Of a stretch of DNA of 64,000 nucleotides, positions 35,662 to 44,451 are shown in pieces. The notes beneath the pieces are model-generated. The model worked only from the letters and a program-made list of their open reading frames with translations. It had not been told where the DNA came from and searched no databases. The position numbers and the translations under genes are program-made. The first letter of the stretch is position 1, and each line of letters begins with the position of its first letter. This stretch comes from Bacteroidales bacterium UBA3653 (GTDB lineage Bacteria > Bacteroidota > Bacteroidia > Bacteroidales > Paludibacteraceae), in the NCBI GenBank assembly GCA_002373505.1, contig DFKE01000015.1:12602-76601 (forward strand), in the 5' to 3' direction.

Positions 35662-38307
35662 TTATTGAATGATAAATTTGAAACTGCGGCTACCTTTTCC
35701 GGTTTGTACATAAAGCAGGTAGAGGCCGCTCTCAGCCGGTACATCAATGGTACATCCTCCGTCCGGTACATCGAATCTCATATTCTGATATACATGTCCG
35801 CTGGCATCAATCCATTGAGCGTAGCATTCGATATCCTTTTCGCCTTTCCAGTCAGCATTGACAAACACTTTGCCTCCGCTCTGTATTGCATAATTGGCGG
35901 TAATAGTCAGTCCAGTAGAGTCGGGACCGAAATTATGCTTGTCCGTATTGTCGCTGAATGCTTTTGCGCAGGCACAAGTCTTCACTTCGTCCTCTTTGCC
36001 TTTGTTGATCGTGAAGCAAACATAATATGTGTCTGTTGTATTACCTCCGTAAGGCAGATCGTAGAAGTTGAGGTTGGATGAGATTTGTCCCTCAATCGCC
36101 GTACTATCCGAAGTGCGATACCATTGGAAGTCGCTCAGTTCCTTGCCGTCAAACGGAGCGGTTAGTAAGCCCAGAACGTTGTTATATCGCTGCGAGATAA
36201 CGTCCTTATCGAAGTTGATCATGAAGTTCATCGTTGTATCAGCACCTCCGCAATCGGATTCGATTACGAGGTGGATACCATATCTGGTATCCGGTTTTGC
36301 CGTAGCAGGAATAGTTATTCCAAAATAGTCGTCATTAACGACCAGTTCTGAATTTTTAAAACCATCCAGTCTGGCAACATCGTCAAACTCAATCGTTACA
36401 TTATCACCATGGAGATTAACTTTACCTTCATTGCTATAATAAACTTTACCTACATAGGCTTTTCCGTCTTCCGGGCAGGGGATCTCGATATTATCAATCG
36501 AGAACTGGTACCGGCCTATAGTCACTTTGATAGGAATACTATCCACAGCGTTCTGACCTACACACACATTGCTGCTCTCGCGATAAATGAGCACGTATGC
36601 GTTGTAAACGCCCGATTCCTTGTAATAGTGCGGCACTGAATCTTTATTGGTCTTATCGTTTGTTCCATCGCCGAAGAACCACTCGATCTTATTGTATTCG
36701 TAGTCGGGGTGGCATGCGAATTTGATTGTGTCCTCACCGCAAAGGGTATTCTCTGTATCCGGCGAGAAAATCTGACCGTTGATCGTAATGTATTGTGTCA
36801 GCGGTTTGGTCGCTCCACCGGCAGAATATCCGTACGATTCGTTGCTCGTGAATCCGTATACGTGTGCTATGAAGTTACTGCCATCGCTCTTCAGCGTATG
36901 AGATGCGGCTGCGTTGCCTAACGAGATCTGAGCGTATTTGTAGGTGCTCGATCCACTTACGTTCTTAAAACTGGATGCAATACTGCTTCCGTCCAGCGTC
37001 ATCTTGTCCGGTTGATCAGTCACTACGTTCACGTAGTGTGCAGTCGTTCCGTTCTTACTGGAATAGGTGGCAAACGTCACTTGGTCGATCTGTTGCTCAA
37101 TCGGGTTCACCCAAAGCATAGCAGGGTCTCCGTCCGATACATTGTCGGCTTTTTTCGATGCCATGAACAGGTGTACAGCGCATGGACAACTCGTCGTTAC
37201 TACGCAACTGCCGTCCTGTGCATAGGTTCCTTGGTCGCCGATGATGAACTCCCAGTATTGTTTGCGCTCGTTGGTGAAATTGAAGGTATGTACCAGATTA
37301 CCGTTGATACGAACCTCGGTGCCGTCGTTCAGCGCCAGTACGCGGATATAATCTTTATGTCGTCCGGCAGAAGCGGTCAAAACGAATGTGTTGCCCCAGT
37401 ACTGGGTAGGCATTGCCTGCGAGAAAATATGGTCGCGCTCTTTTGTCTGATAAGGAATATTGGTATGGGGGCATCCCTGGAAAACAGCTATTTTCTTGCC
37501 ATTGCGAGCTTTGACATATGTTCCGGAAAGGTCGCCCGCGTCTTTATCTTTCTTGCCGGTCCAAACGTAATAAACCTGACCTTTCATCAATACCGGCGAA
37601 TGGAGTGTGTCGCCTGCTTTCCATGCAGCCAAAGCCAGTTGTTCCGGATCCATTCCTACGCCGCCCGAAAAATCATAAGCACTCTTGGCTGTGTTAATAG
37701 CCTCTGTCGGCTCTGTAGGGATATAATCCACGATGGTGTTATCTTCTGCGGCAATAATTGCGAAATGGCTACCTTGCGTAGAACTGACGCCTCCGTGATC
37801 AGAAGGAGTATAGGTCTGTATAACATATTCGTCCAGCAGTGAAGCAGTCGGGAGCACGTTCGTAGCATCGAATGTTGCTTTCTTGTAGTTGGTTGCGAAA
37901 AGGGATATGTTTGCCGTAGATGTGACGTGCAATGCACAAGTGTCCACTTTCTCCGAGTTGACAGCGTAACATACCTTGCCAGTGGTCGCCATCGTGGAAC
38001 GAGCATTGCTCACCAATACATTGCCCGAATACAATTCTACCAATTGCATCTCCCCTGCGGTAACGTTTACTTTTTCCGAGTAACCGGAATAAGGGTTGAC
38101 GATCGTCACTTCGCAGTTCTCACGGGAAGAAATAGACAGCGACAAAGTCAAATCATTGTTCGGATCCTGGTCCGCTTGCATGAATGTTACCCAGAAGTCC
38201 TTGCCTTCGGTCGATTGTCCGTCCTGTACGGTACTCTGCGCTTTCGCACCGATGAATGGCACGACCAGCAGGTAGCAGAGTAGGGATTTAAATAGTTGTT
38301 TTCTCAT
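35662..38307 (-). CDS. Large secreted protein: IgGFc-binding-like, PKD, T9SS-like C-terminal domain
   Basis: 881 residues, signal peptide 1-23. It is a paralog of the 30515 protein (GKDFWVTFMQAD, LHVTSTANISLFATNYKKATFDATNVLPTASL, GTYVKARNGKKIAVFQG, QYWGNTFVLT, SCPCAVHLFM), with a PKD domain (KIEWFFGDGTND) near 600. The C-terminus, VPAESGLYLLYVQTGKGSRSFKFIIQ, matches the type A T9SS sorting-domain pattern (sGlY.v.v.t..g....k.vv). Probably exported by T9SS and displayed at the surface. Its own promoter is at 38348. Confidence 0.82.
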   Translation of the reverse strand: MRKQLFKSLLCYLLVVPFIGAKAQSTVQDGQSTEGKDFWVTFMQADQDPNNDLTLSLSISSRENCEVTIVNPYSGYSEKVNVTAGEMQLVELYSGNVLVSNARSTMATTGKVCYAVNSEKVDTCALHVTSTANISLFATNYKKATFDATNVLPTASLLDEYVIQTYTPSDHGGVSSTQGSHFAIIAAEDNTIVDYIPTEPTEAINTAKSAYDFSGGVGMDPEQLALAAWKAGDTLHSPVLMKGQVYYVWTGKKDKDAGDLSGTYVKARNGKKIAVFQGCPHTNIPYQTKERDHIFSQAMPTQYWGNTFVLTASAGRHKDYIRVLALNDGTEVRINGNLVHTFNFTNERKQYWEFIIGDQGTYAQDGSCVVTTSCPCAVHLFMASKKADNVSDGDPAMLWVNPIEQQIDQVTFATYSSKNGTTAHYVNVVTDQPDKMTLDGSSIASSFKNVSGSSTYKYAQISLGNAAASHTLKSDGSNFIAHVYGFTSNESYGYSAGGATKPLTQYITINGQIFSPDTENTLCGEDTIKFACHPDYEYNKIEWFFGDGTNDKTNKDSVPHYYKESGVYNAYVLIYRESSNVCVGQNAVDSIPIKVTIGRYQFSIDNIEIPCPEDGKAYVGKVYYSNEGKVNLHGDNVTIEFDDVARLDGFKNSELVVNDDYFGITIPATAKPDTRYGIHLVIESDCGGADTTMNFMINFDKDVISQRYNNVLGLLTAPFDGKELSDFQWYRTSDSTAIEGQISSNLNFYDLPYGGNTTDTYYVCFTINKGKEDEVKTCACAKAFSDNTDKHNFGPDSTGLTITANYAIQSGGKVFVNADWKGEKDIECYAQWIDASGHVYQNMRFDVPDGGCTIDVPAESGLYLLYVQTGKGSRSFKFIIQ

Positions 38308-38347
38308 ATTGATTTGTTGTGTTAAATGTGTTCAATTAAAAACGCTG

Positions 38348-38355
38348 CAAAGTTA
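38348..38355 (-). promoter_or_regulatory. -7 box of the IgGFc/PKD gene
   Basis: TAACTTTG on the minus strand, 41 bp before the ATG. Confidence 0.6.
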
Positions 38356-38415
38356 CACAAAATATCTTACGCGCGCGTGCACATTTCCGCGAAAAATGTA
38401 GAAAAATTGACACAC

Positions 38416-40209
38416 TTATCGTATTGGTTGTCCTAAAATGGTATAAATCGACGAATTCCGTATAATAACAACTCGTCCTTCCCGCAGTATCTTGTATGCA
38501 GAGCTCTCCGAGCCGGTTGTAACGAAAGAGGAAGGAGTGTTCCCGTACGGGTCTCCATAGCTCTGTACCAACGTGCTGAAGTCAACGGCAATACCTTGTT
38601 TGTCACCCCATATGAATTCCGCCAAATCCGGGTAGTCAATAAACGGGTTGCGGTTTCCTTGAATCTTGTTCACTTCGACAGCTCTCGCTTTTTCCTTGTC
38701 GCTTACCGGGTCCATCCGATGCCATGCTAACAGCACATCGCGTAACCAAGGCTTAAACTCCTGCCAACTGTCGTTCGTCATCGCCATCCCCGGTTCGCCA
38801 TTCTCGACCCATTTGAGCGAATCTCCATAACAGGTGGCTATATAGAAATACGCCCGTGCAAAGTCTCCTTTATATTCGTCTGCCGGGCAGAATACTTTTT
38901 GCAGGCCGTACGCCTCTCCGCTTCCTGTGGCAAAAGAGCCGTTCCAAAACGTGGTGTCGCTTGGGATTCCCGGTGCATGGTTGGATTTGCTACGGTTGGC
39001 AGAGTAGTCTCCCGGTACCAAATGGAATAAATCGCAATATGCGGGATTGACATCTCCTCCCCACCAGCTTTTGGGCAGCATGTGCTCGATATCAAACTCC
39101 GCTACGCTGGCAGTAGGAGTATTCGGATTAAAATAGCGAATGTTGTCGGAGTACATATCCAGCACTTGGTTGGTGTTGGTGTCCCGGTCGGTATAATAGA
39201 ATCCGTCCCATGTCTTACGGCTTCCGCTGCCGTATTTGTAACGGATGCCGCAATTAATGATTTCGCCTAATCTGGATTTCAGCACGGAATCCTGTGTGCC
39301 TTGCGCCGGAGCGTAGTAGTCGCCGGGCATAGGACCTATTGCCATGCACGAAGAGTCAACATGAAAAGTAGGAGGCGTGTATTTGTAGCCGGAGATTTTC
39401 AGCGGAATGGTATGGGTTATTTCAACACCGTCCGGTCCTTTTCCCTGAATAGACAACACATCGTCTGCTGTGCCGGTGTAACTCAAGTTATAGGCAATAT
39501 CCACCTCTCCTCCTTCAGCCGGCAACGTGTCCCGTCCAAGCGAAAAGACAGCGGCTTTCTGTAATGACAGATGAACGGGTCCCGTGACATGCTTCGTTTT
39601 GACATTTATTTGCGCCACATCCTCTGCAGGAATACTATCTTCTACCGGTGCGCTCCCGAAATCGACGGTATAAGGATGTTCGAAAGCTGCGGTATTAGGC
39701 AACGGGTCAGGTGCTTCGAACTCTATTCGCTGCACATACCACCGGTTGCTTGCTGCTGCTTTGGCGGCAATACTGATTTCGCTGATAGCGGCATTGATAT
39801 TCAATACATACGGCCAAATCTCCGTTCTATGCCCTGCGGCCCAAATGATATCTTGTCCGCAAACGGTAATTCCTTTTGTGGCGGCAGTGTCGTTTTTATT
39901 GCTATACGCAGCTGCATAAACGGTCATCCGGCTCACTTGATAGGCGGTGTTCAGAGCTATGGTCAATTCACCCTTTGCGCTTCCGGTGCCTCCTTTAACT
40001 CCTTTGCCATTTCCTGCATTGTAGATGTTGGACGCAGTAACGCCGGTAGCGCAATTATCTGTTGCTTCGCTCACTATTTTAGCCAGATCGGTTATCTTAC
40101 TGCTGGAGTCACCGGCTGAGTTGCCGCTCTTGAACACAATCGTATATGTCTCCGCCGAGAGGCAGAGAGAAAAGATTGATGTGAGAAAAAGTAGGATTTG
40201 TTTTCGCAT
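38416..40209 (-). CDS. Secreted endonuclease I family nuclease with C-terminal tail motif
   Basis: 597 residues. Signal peptide 1-19, an N-terminal beta-sandwich (about 20-170, IYNAGNGKGVKGGTGSAKGE), a second beta domain, then the endonuclease I core: FDIEHMLPKSWWGGD, CDLFHLVPGDYSANRSKSNH, FCPADEYKGDFARAYFY. The His/Asn set fits the beta-beta-alpha metal fold of EndA/Vvn nucleases, which degrade DNA or RNA outside the cell. Ends in VVIIRNSSIYTILGQPIR, the shared tail. Probably scavenges nucleic acid. Confidence 0.9.
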   Translation of the reverse strand: MRKQILLFLTSIFSLCLSAETYTIVFKSGNSAGDSSSKITDLAKIVSEATDNCATGVTASNIYNAGNGKGVKGGTGSAKGELTIALNTAYQVSRMTVYAAAYSNKNDTAATKGITVCGQDIIWAAGHRTEIWPYVLNINAAISEISIAAKAAASNRWYVQRIEFEAPDPLPNTAAFEHPYTVDFGSAPVEDSIPAEDVAQINVKTKHVTGPVHLSLQKAAVFSLGRDTLPAEGGEVDIAYNLSYTGTADDVLSIQGKGPDGVEITHTIPLKISGYKYTPPTFHVDSSCMAIGPMPGDYYAPAQGTQDSVLKSRLGEIINCGIRYKYGSGSRKTWDGFYYTDRDTNTNQVLDMYSDNIRYFNPNTPTASVAEFDIEHMLPKSWWGGDVNPAYCDLFHLVPGDYSANRSKSNHAPGIPSDTTFWNGSFATGSGEAYGLQKVFCPADEYKGDFARAYFYIATCYGDSLKWVENGEPGMAMTNDSWQEFKPWLRDVLLAWHRMDPVSDKEKARAVEVNKIQGNRNPFIDYPDLAEFIWGDKQGIAVDFSTLVQSYGDPYGNTPSSFVTTGSESSAYKILREGRVVIIRNSSIYTILGQPIR

Positions 40210-40221
40210 GGCAAAAGGGTT

Positions 40222-40348
40222 AAATCTTAATAATCGTACATTTTTTAGGCCATTAAAGGGCTTATTTTGTGTCGGTTTTGTCTCGCTTTCGTCTCGTAAG
40301 TGAGTCGTATGTCGCTCGTAGCAGGCAAAATCTTAAAAATAGTACATT
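40222..40348. repeat. Composite repeat: direct repeats flanking a period-11 array
   Basis: Degenerate copy at 40222-40244 and a close copy at 40327-40348 of the 24-bp element found at 27278-27407. Between them units ATTTTGTGTCG, GTTTTGTCTCG, CTTTCGTCTCG, TAAGTGAGTCG, TATGTCGCTCG run in exact 11-bp phase (40264-40318). Right copy abuts the pssA stop codon. Confidence 0.85.
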
Positions 40349-41054
40349 ATTTCTCCTTTGGAACGAACGCCAAAAGTATATTCAGCATCACGTACCATAA
40401 TATACATCCCGTACCGCTGAAAAGCGCAAACTCAATATGTTTGGCGAGTATCGCTTTCGTTACGCAATAACCGATGATGATGACACAACCTATCAGAAAA
40501 CTGATAATCACAGTCTTGTCTTTTTTGAATCCCTTAAAGCTGAAGAACGGTATCTCCGCGTTCAGCAGGTAGCAGCTGACGATAGAAAGGCCCAACAGAC
40601 ACCATCCTATCCAGTCGTAGGCAATCATAGCATACGGCATACTGCATAAGCCTCCCCAGAAGATGGCATTGGCAGGAGTAGCCAGACCGATAAACGAATC
40701 ATGCTGCCGTGCATCGACATTGAATTTTGCCAGACGCAAAGCGGAGAAAGCAGCCATCAGCAGAGCTATCAGTGCCCACCATCCTAAAACAGGTTTCAGC
40801 CAGCAGAAAAGCATCATCGCCGGAGCCAGGCCGAATGTGATATCATCCGCCAACGAGTCCAACTGTATGCCAATGGGGCTTGGAGCCTTGAGCAAACGCG
40901 CGCTCAGCCCGTCGAAGAAATCAAAGAATGCTCCCGCTAAGATGAAGACGAAAGCCCATATGAATGCACCTTGAGTGGCTAAAAACACTGCAATACTGCC
41001 GCACAGGAGGTTGCAACTTGTGATGGCATCAGGGATAATACGTTTGTAATTCAT
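40347..41054 (-). CDS. pssA: CDP-diacylglycerol-serine O-phosphatidyltransferase
   Basis: 235 residues, about eight membrane helices. The CDP-alcohol phosphatidyltransferase motif is complete: FDFFDGLSARLLKAPSPIG followed by QLDSLADDITFG (DG-x2-AR-x8-G-x3-D-x3-D). The N-terminus AITSCNLLCGSIAVF is typical of PssA. Makes phosphatidylserine, the phosphatidylethanolamine precursor; no psd gene is nearby. Confidence 0.94.
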   Translation of the reverse strand: MNYKRIIPDAITSCNLLCGSIAVFLATQGAFIWAFVFILAGAFFDFFDGLSARLLKAPSPIGIQLDSLADDITFGLAPAMMLFCWLKPVLGWWALIALLMAAFSALRLAKFNVDARQHDSFIGLATPANAIFWGGLCSMPYAMIAYDWIGWCLLGLSIVSCYLLNAEIPFFSFKGFKKDKTVIISFLIGCVIIIGYCVTKAILAKHIEFALFSGTGCILWYVMLNILLAFVPKEK

Positions 41055-41078
41055 ATGATTGTCGTTTTTGTGAGTACT

Positions 41079-42374
41079 TTATTCTTCTAATTTTTTATAT
41101 ACATAGTACGTGATAACAAATGTAGTAATACTACACGCATTGGCAATCCAGAAGAAAGCGGAATAACCTACAGCCATCTCCAAACTGCCGGCTATAAAAC
41201 CTGGGATCATCATGCTCAGCGCCATAAAGGCCGTGCAAATAGCATAATGAGATGTTTTGTATTCGCCTTCCGAGAAATGCATCATGTACATCATGTACGC
41301 CGTGAAACCGAAACCGTATCCGAAGTTCTCGAAGCTGACCGCACTGCCGATAATCCATAGTGACTCCGGTTGCGCCATACTGAGATAACAGTAAACGAAA
41401 CTGGGCAGTGTCAATGCTGAAGCCATCAGCCACAGGGAGCGTTTCAACCCGTGACGGGATATGTATATTCCACCGAGAATACCTCCCAATAACAGGAACG
41501 CCACACCGATAGTACCATATAACAAACCTACCGTATCCGTACTCAGTTCCAGTCCTCCACCGAGAATCTGGCCGTTTCTAAGCATCGTTGCACGGCTGTC
41601 AACTAAGAAAGGCTGGCATAATTTCACCAAAAAACCTTCGCTCAGACGATAGAGCAGCATAAATGCGATTGCCAGACCCACTCCCGGTTTCGTAAAGAAA
41701 GTGACGAAAGACTCTTTCAGTTCCCGCATCGCTTCGCCGGCGTTTTTAAGCGAACGCTGGTCGTCCGCCTGCGCTTTGGGAAGGAAGAATATATGGTATA
41801 TCGTTACACAAAACAGGATGAAACTGGTAGCGCCCAAGGTCAACTGCCAGGACAAAGGAATATCGCTTGTCCGGCTCTCGATATATCCCGCTATATACAC
41901 CAGTACTCCTTGTGAAAAGACAGAGGCAATGCGGTAAAAAGTGGACCGGATTCCAATGAATGCTGCTTGGCTTCTGCTGTCATGGGCCAACATATAATAT
42001 CCATCTGCAGCTATATCATGGGTTGCCGAAGCGAAAGCCGCGATGATAAAGAATATCAGTGTCCATCTGAAAAGCCCCACTGATGTCTCTTTCGCCGCGA
42101 TAGTTTCAGCCGCAGGATGGGGGAGCGTAACAGTCAGTAGGATACATAGCACGGTCATTAGTGCTTGCATCGTGATAATCCACCATCTTTTGGTGCGGAT
42201 GATATCTACAAAAGGAGCCCATAATCCCTTGAGAAACCAAGGGAAATAGAGCAGCGTTGTAAAGAACGCCAACTGGTCATTGGGGACGCCCATTTTAGCA
42301 AACAGCATCACAGAGATGCTGTTTACTAAGAAATACGGGATACCTTCTGTGAAGTACAAAGTAGGTACCCACAC
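41079..42374 (-). CDS. AmpG/PAT-family MFS transporter
   Basis: 431 residues as a GTG-started chain, about 12 membrane helices. WVPTLYFTEGIPYFLVNSIS is the AmpG N-terminus and FFIIAAFASATHDIAADGYYM the conserved TM4 segment; AmpG imports muropeptides or related solutes. The GTG at 42374 cuts into the first helix. Family members begin with a few residues before SPW.W.PTLYF; in frame, ATA at 42384-42386 gives MSPWVWVPTLYF and is preceded 6 nt upstream by AAGGAG (42393-42398). An AUA start (or an ATG lost to error) is therefore likely. Confidence 0.88.
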   Translation of the reverse strand: MWVPTLYFTEGIPYFLVNSISVMLFAKMGVPNDQLAFFTTLLYFPWFLKGLWAPFVDIIRTKRWWIITMQALMTVLCILLTVTLPHPAAETIAAKETSVGLFRWTLIFFIIAAFASATHDIAADGYYMLAHDSRSQAAFIGIRSTFYRIASVFSQGVLVYIAGYIESRTSDIPLSWQLTLGATSFILFCVTIYHIFFLPKAQADDQRSLKNAGEAMRELKESFVTFFTKPGVGLAIAFMLLYRLSEGFLVKLCQPFLVDSRATMLRNGQILGGGLELSTDTVGLLYGTIGVAFLLLGGILGGIYISRHGLKRSLWLMASALTLPSFVYCYLSMAQPESLWIIGSAVSFENFGYGFGFTAYMMYMMHFSEGEYKTSHYAICTAFMALSMMIPGFIAGSLEMAVGYSAFFWIANACSITTFVITYYVYKKLEE

Positions 42375-42419
42375 CCAAGGCGATATGTTCTTCTCCTTAT
42401 TAATAATACGCGCGCGTGA

Positions 42420-44417
42420 TTATTGGAAGTTAGCACGGTTGTCCGTTATTTTCGCCTGATCTTCTACCAGTTGCATAGCCTGATAGGGGAGATAAGCGAA
42501 GCGGCTTGCCAACTGTGCTTTCTCTGTTTCAACAACAAAATCTTCTGTCAGATTGTTGGCAGCGCCTGTTTTAACGACGAAGACACCCATATTACCCTGA
42601 ATAGGCTCACTCAGAGTGTTCTCGCCCTGTGCCACAGTCTTACCGATAACAGCAGGCTCCATTCCTGCATTTCCGAAACGGCTGTCGCCAAGTGCTACGC
42701 GGTCGATATGCTGAATGCTCTGTCCCATCTTCTCGGCAGCGGCTTCCAGACTCTCTGCGCCCTTCAGCTCCTTCTTGATATAAGCTGCCTTGGCGTTATT
42801 CATTGCTTCGTAAGTCAATTCGGCACGAACGGCATCCAACGGGCGATAGTCACCGTCGTTAACCTCTGTCAGAGCTGCTACTACGAACTGCTGACCGCAC
42901 TCGAAGACGTCGCTCACAGCACCTTCTTTGGCTTCAAAAGCCCAACGAACGATAGGACGGCTGGATTTCAACTGGCCTACTTTGTCCGTGTTCTCCGTCA
43001 GGTTGTATTGCGGTACTACGGTCATACCTGCCTCTTGAGCAGCTTTTTCCAAAGCTTCAGCGTTGTTATTGTCAACGATAAACTGCTTTGCGTTGTTGTA
43101 GATGATCGAATAAGTCTTGCTGGACGGGGTTACCTCACGTGCCAGGATAGCCAGTTTTACTTTCGGGGTCGGTTTGCCGATCTCCATAATCTCGAAGGTC
43201 TGTTCTCCCATTCCCTGAGCTACGGTAAAACGATCACCACGTTTGCCGCTCAATGCCGGTTCTGCAATATTCTTCGGCAGGTCAGTTGCTTTGAACCAAC
43301 CTAACTCTTGATCTTCCTGACCTTCAACAATCGCCTTCAGCTCAACGGAATCAGGCATTGAATAGCCGGCCTTCATGATGCGGGCCATAGCATACGTGTT
43401 GTTCTCGAAAAGAATCTCGGTGCAGTCGCCTGCCTTCGCGCCGCTACGGAATGCAAACTCTTTGAATTGCGCAGGAACGTTCTCTGCCGAGTAGTCACGT
43501 CCGTCATACATGATGTCCGAATTGGTGTTTACTACCAGACTCACGTCTTCTGCTGTTTTGAATTCTTCCTGCAAGCCGGTCATCAAATCCTTGGCTGCCT
43601 TGAAATCATCCTCGCTGGGTACGATGTCAAATGCTACATATTTGATAGCGCGGTTAGGAGTTTGTTTGTATTGTGATTTGTGCTGCTTGTACAGTTTCTT
43701 GATATCGCTGTCGCTTACCTTAACCAGGCTGTCAGCCACGCTATAATACGGTTGCATCACAAAGTCCGCACTCACGCCGTTCTGACGGCTGTTGAACGCA
43801 TACTCGGCATCCAGCGAGTTTGCCTTGAGCAGGTGTTGGAGCAGGGTGGTGTATTTCTCCTGCATATAGCTGATACGTACAGCTTTTTCCCAATACAACC
43901 AATAGGTCTTGGCTTGTTTCAGGTTTGCGTTCTCTTCGTCGGCATCCTCATTGTTGATGGCCTGCAGCAGATTTACCACCGCCTGGCGGTTGAACTGACC
44001 GTTTTCGTCCATGAATGCGCGGCGACCGCGGATAATCTGGTGGGGATTCTCACCAACGCAAAGTTCGCTCAATTCATCTGTAGTGATGTCCAAGCCGATC
44101 TCCTTCGCTTGTGCGCGGAGCGTATAGTCCATCACGAACATGTTCCATACCTGGTTGCGAATCTGAGCGTACATGTCTTCGTCGAAATCGGTACGGCCGC
44201 TCTCGATTTTGTACACCTCGGTTAATTGCTCTCTGGCTGCCTCATACTCCGTGTAGTGGATCTTTTGACCTTCTACTTCGCCTACGTTCTCGCGGCTGCG
44301 GTTGAAGAAACTACTACCGGAGTTCAAAAAGTCTCCGAGGATAAATGCCAGCATGGCGAGACCGACAATAGCGATCAACAATGCGCCATGATTTCTAATT
44401 TTTTGTAAACTTGCCAT
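42420..44417 (-). CDS. PpiD/SurA-like periplasmic chaperone lacking an intact parvulin core
   Basis: 665 residues: one N-terminal membrane helix (GALLIAIVGLAMLAFILGDF), the long SurA_N_3-type helical domain (about 40-230) and a C-terminal half of PpiD type. Where a parvulin domain should be (about 350-450) the chain goes from MPDSVELKAIVEGQ directly to ELGWFKATDLP, so some 50-70 residues with the catalytic core (usually A.HIL...A..lA..yS) are missing. It probably acts as a folding factor for outer-membrane proteins without isomerase activity. Confidence 0.85.
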   Translation of the reverse strand: MASLQKIRNHGALLIAIVGLAMLAFILGDFLNSGSSFFNRSRENVGEVEGQKIHYTEYEAAREQLTEVYKIESGRTDFDEDMYAQIRNQVWNMFVMDYTLRAQAKEIGLDITTDELSELCVGENPHQIIRGRRAFMDENGQFNRQAVVNLLQAINNEDADEENANLKQAKTYWLYWEKAVRISYMQEKYTTLLQHLLKANSLDAEYAFNSRQNGVSADFVMQPYYSVADSLVKVSDSDIKKLYKQHKSQYKQTPNRAIKYVAFDIVPSEDDFKAAKDLMTGLQEEFKTAEDVSLVVNTNSDIMYDGRDYSAENVPAQFKEFAFRSGAKAGDCTEILFENNTYAMARIMKAGYSMPDSVELKAIVEGQEDQELGWFKATDLPKNIAEPALSGKRGDRFTVAQGMGEQTFEIMEIGKPTPKVKLAILAREVTPSSKTYSIIYNNAKQFIVDNNNAEALEKAAQEAGMTVVPQYNLTENTDKVGQLKSSRPIVRWAFEAKEGAVSDVFECGQQFVVAALTEVNDGDYRPLDAVRAELTYEAMNNAKAAYIKKELKGAESLEAAAEKMGQSIQHIDRVALGDSRFGNAGMEPAVIGKTVAQGENTLSEPIQGNMGVFVVKTGAANNLTEDFVVETEKAQLASRFAYLPYQAMQLVEDQAKITDNRANFQ

Positions 44418-44451
44418 TTTTGTATATTTAATTTAAATTTTTCTTTCTCAT

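Noticed and set aside
40222..40348. CRISPR-like direct repeats
   Set aside because: Only two repeats flank the array, the inside is itself an 11-bp array and no cas gene is present.
42406..42419. CGCGCGCG words at 38369, 42407 and 45440 as a shared site
   Set aside because: Similar words also occur in coding DNA (30365, 52682), and they lie at different distances from the promoters.
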